NCBI GenBank assembly: GCA_965261455.1
Contig: OZ253453.1
Coordinates: 2,542,001 to 2,606,000, forward strand
Length of the DNA: 64,000 bases
Source: DAOUKH01 sp965261455
GTDB taxonomy: Bacteria; Chloroflexota; Dehalococcoidia; SHYB01
Reading direction: 5' to 3'
Positions 63,315 to 64,000 of the stretch are shown one piece after another. The notes below the pieces were generated by a model. That model was not told the origin of the DNA. It saw only the letters and a list, made by a program, of their open reading frames with translations, and ran no database searches. Numbering within the stretch: the stretch's first letter is position 1; each line of letters starts with the position of its first letter. The position numbers and the translations under genes were made by a program.

Positions 63315-64000
63315 CTAGTAGGGGGCGCCGGGGCCGATGGCCTTCGCCTTGGGCATGACCTCTTTGGCGAAGCGCTCCATGTTCTCGCGCTGCTCAGGCC
63401 AGGTGGTGCCGTCGAAGCCGACGGAGCAGAAGGTGATCCCGTGGTCGGCGTACCGCTCGATGTCGAGGAGTATCTGCTCGGGCGTGCCGTGGAAGTGGGC
63501 GCGGCCGCTCTCGGGAACCTTGTTGTCGGTGATCTTGGCGAGGCCGCCGTAGACGACCTGGAAGTTCTCGGGGCGCTCGCGGGTATCCTTTTGCGCCCAG
63601 TAGTCTTCGAGGTAGCCGATAGCGTCGCGCATGCCGTTGAGGTCGAACATGAAGGGGTTCCAACCGTCGCCGAGGCGCGCTGCCCGGTAGAGGGAGAGCT
63701 TCGTCTGCCCGCCGATCCAGACCGGGGGATGCGGCTTGCGGATGGGCTTGGGCCAGAACCGCATCTCTTTGAACTTGACGAATTCGCCGTCGTAGGCCGC
63801 CTCGTCCTGCGTCCACAGGACCTTCATGGCGCGGATGTAGTCGTCGGTCATCTTGCCGCGGGTCTCCCAGGGCACGCCGAGCTGCTCGAACTCGGGCTTC
63901 AGGTAGCCCACGCCGGCGGACATGATGGCACGGCCCCCGGAGACGACGTCGAGGGTCGATACCAGCTTGGCGGTGTGGAAGGGGGAGCGGTAGGGGATCA
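63315..64000 (-). CDS. LLM-class flavin-dependent monooxygenase (N-terminus outside window)
   Basis: About 228 residues visible; the frame runs through the right edge. It includes IPYRSPFHTAKLVSTLDVVS, GGRAIMSAGVGYLKPEFEQL, FVKFKEMRFWPKPIRKPHPP, VWIGGQTKLSLYRAARLGDG and the C-terminal FHGTPEQILLDIERYADHGI. The S-x-G-R-x-x-x-G-x-G-xGWL/YLxxEF core is that of F420-dependent luciferase-like oxidoreductases. The internal ATG at 63923 is not the start. It is followed by the amidohydrolase, likely the same operon. Confidence 0.85.
   Translation of the reverse strand, partial: IPYRSPFHTAKLVSTLDVVSGGRAIMSAGVGYLKPEFEQLGVPWETRGKMTDDYIRAMKVLWTQDEAAYDGEFVKFKEMRFWPKPIRKPHPPVWIGGQTKLSLYRAARLGDGWNPFMFDLNGMRDAIGYLEDYWAQKDTRERPENFQVVYGGLAKITDNKVPESGRAHFHGTPEQILLDIERYADHGITFCSVGFDGTTWPEQRENMERFAKEVMPKAKAIGPGAPY

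Overview
This is a high-GC bacterial chromosome segment, with stretches of visibly lower GC around 12.0-14 kb, 37.8-39.7 kb and 45.1-48.1 kb. The gene content suggests Chloroflexota, perhaps the Dehalococcoidia/SAR202 side: paired amidohydrolases and flavin-dependent (luciferase-like) monooxygenases, a CaiB-type CoA-transferase, tandem SDRs, an Old Yellow Enzyme-type reductase, many PT/TA-rich lipoproteins, a collagen-like surface protein, and the order rpmH-rnpA-yidD-(beta-propeller)-yidC-jag. This placement is inferred from gene content; no phylogeny was possible.

Layout. 0-3.7 kb: surface proteins (TIG-like repeats, collagen-like) and mutM. 3.9-4.2 kb: frameshifted DUF559 gene. 4.9-8.1 kb: a phosphonate/selenate-type ABC importer on the minus strand. 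8.4-9.7 kb: an IS110-family element inserted in a dispersed repeat. 9.8-11.1 kb: CoA-transferase. 12.2-15.4 kb: frameshifted M16 protease lipoprotein. 15.9-24.2 kb: DUF2156 protein, Amt transporter, UvrD/PcrA, TsaD, DUF2851 and an XRE regulator. 24.2-30 kb: CIRCE-groES(frameshifted)-groEL, pyrG, rho. 30-37.7 kb: a catabolic cluster of two near-identical SDRs, amidohydrolases, EthD-like and SnoaL-like proteins and a flavin monooxygenase. 37.8-39.7 kb: an HD-phosphohydrolase/YwgA-like gene pair next to tRNA-Gly. 39.9-45 kb: SnoaL-like, GPP34, YbaY-type lipoprotein, a 3'-half tRNA relic and a 2,4-dienoyl-CoA reductase-like enzyme. 45-48.1 kb: small membrane protein and Fn3-type lipoproteins, one interrupted by an amber codon. 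48.1-51.6 kb: tRNA-Val, tRNA-Met and a four-gene methionine salvage operon (mtnD-mtnW-mtnX-mtnB) with a RuBisCO-like protein. 51.6-58.7 kb: rpmH-rnpA-yidD-propeller-yidC-jag-ileS. 58.7-61.9 kb: a small DNA-binding-type protein and polA. 62.1-64 kb: another amidohydrolase (frameshifted) and a partial flavin monooxygenase.

A striking feature is the intergenic space. At least eight intergenic loci carry short elements bounded by inverted ends resembling GGAGACCTTTGCGTAAC, two of them (15566-15731 and 35762-35927) the same length (166 bp) and almost the same sequence. They are mixed with two other dispersed palindromic families (a CTCTCTCAGTCTC hairpin and a GGCGATTCGCGAATCGCC palindrome). They look like MITE/REP-type non-autonomous elements, and the IS110 sits inside one of them.

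Four genes carry single-base-type frameshifts and one an in-frame stop (DUF559, M16 protease, groES, amidohydrolase, lipoprotein). Because groES is among them, assembly or sequencing indels should be excluded before calling any of them pseudogenes.
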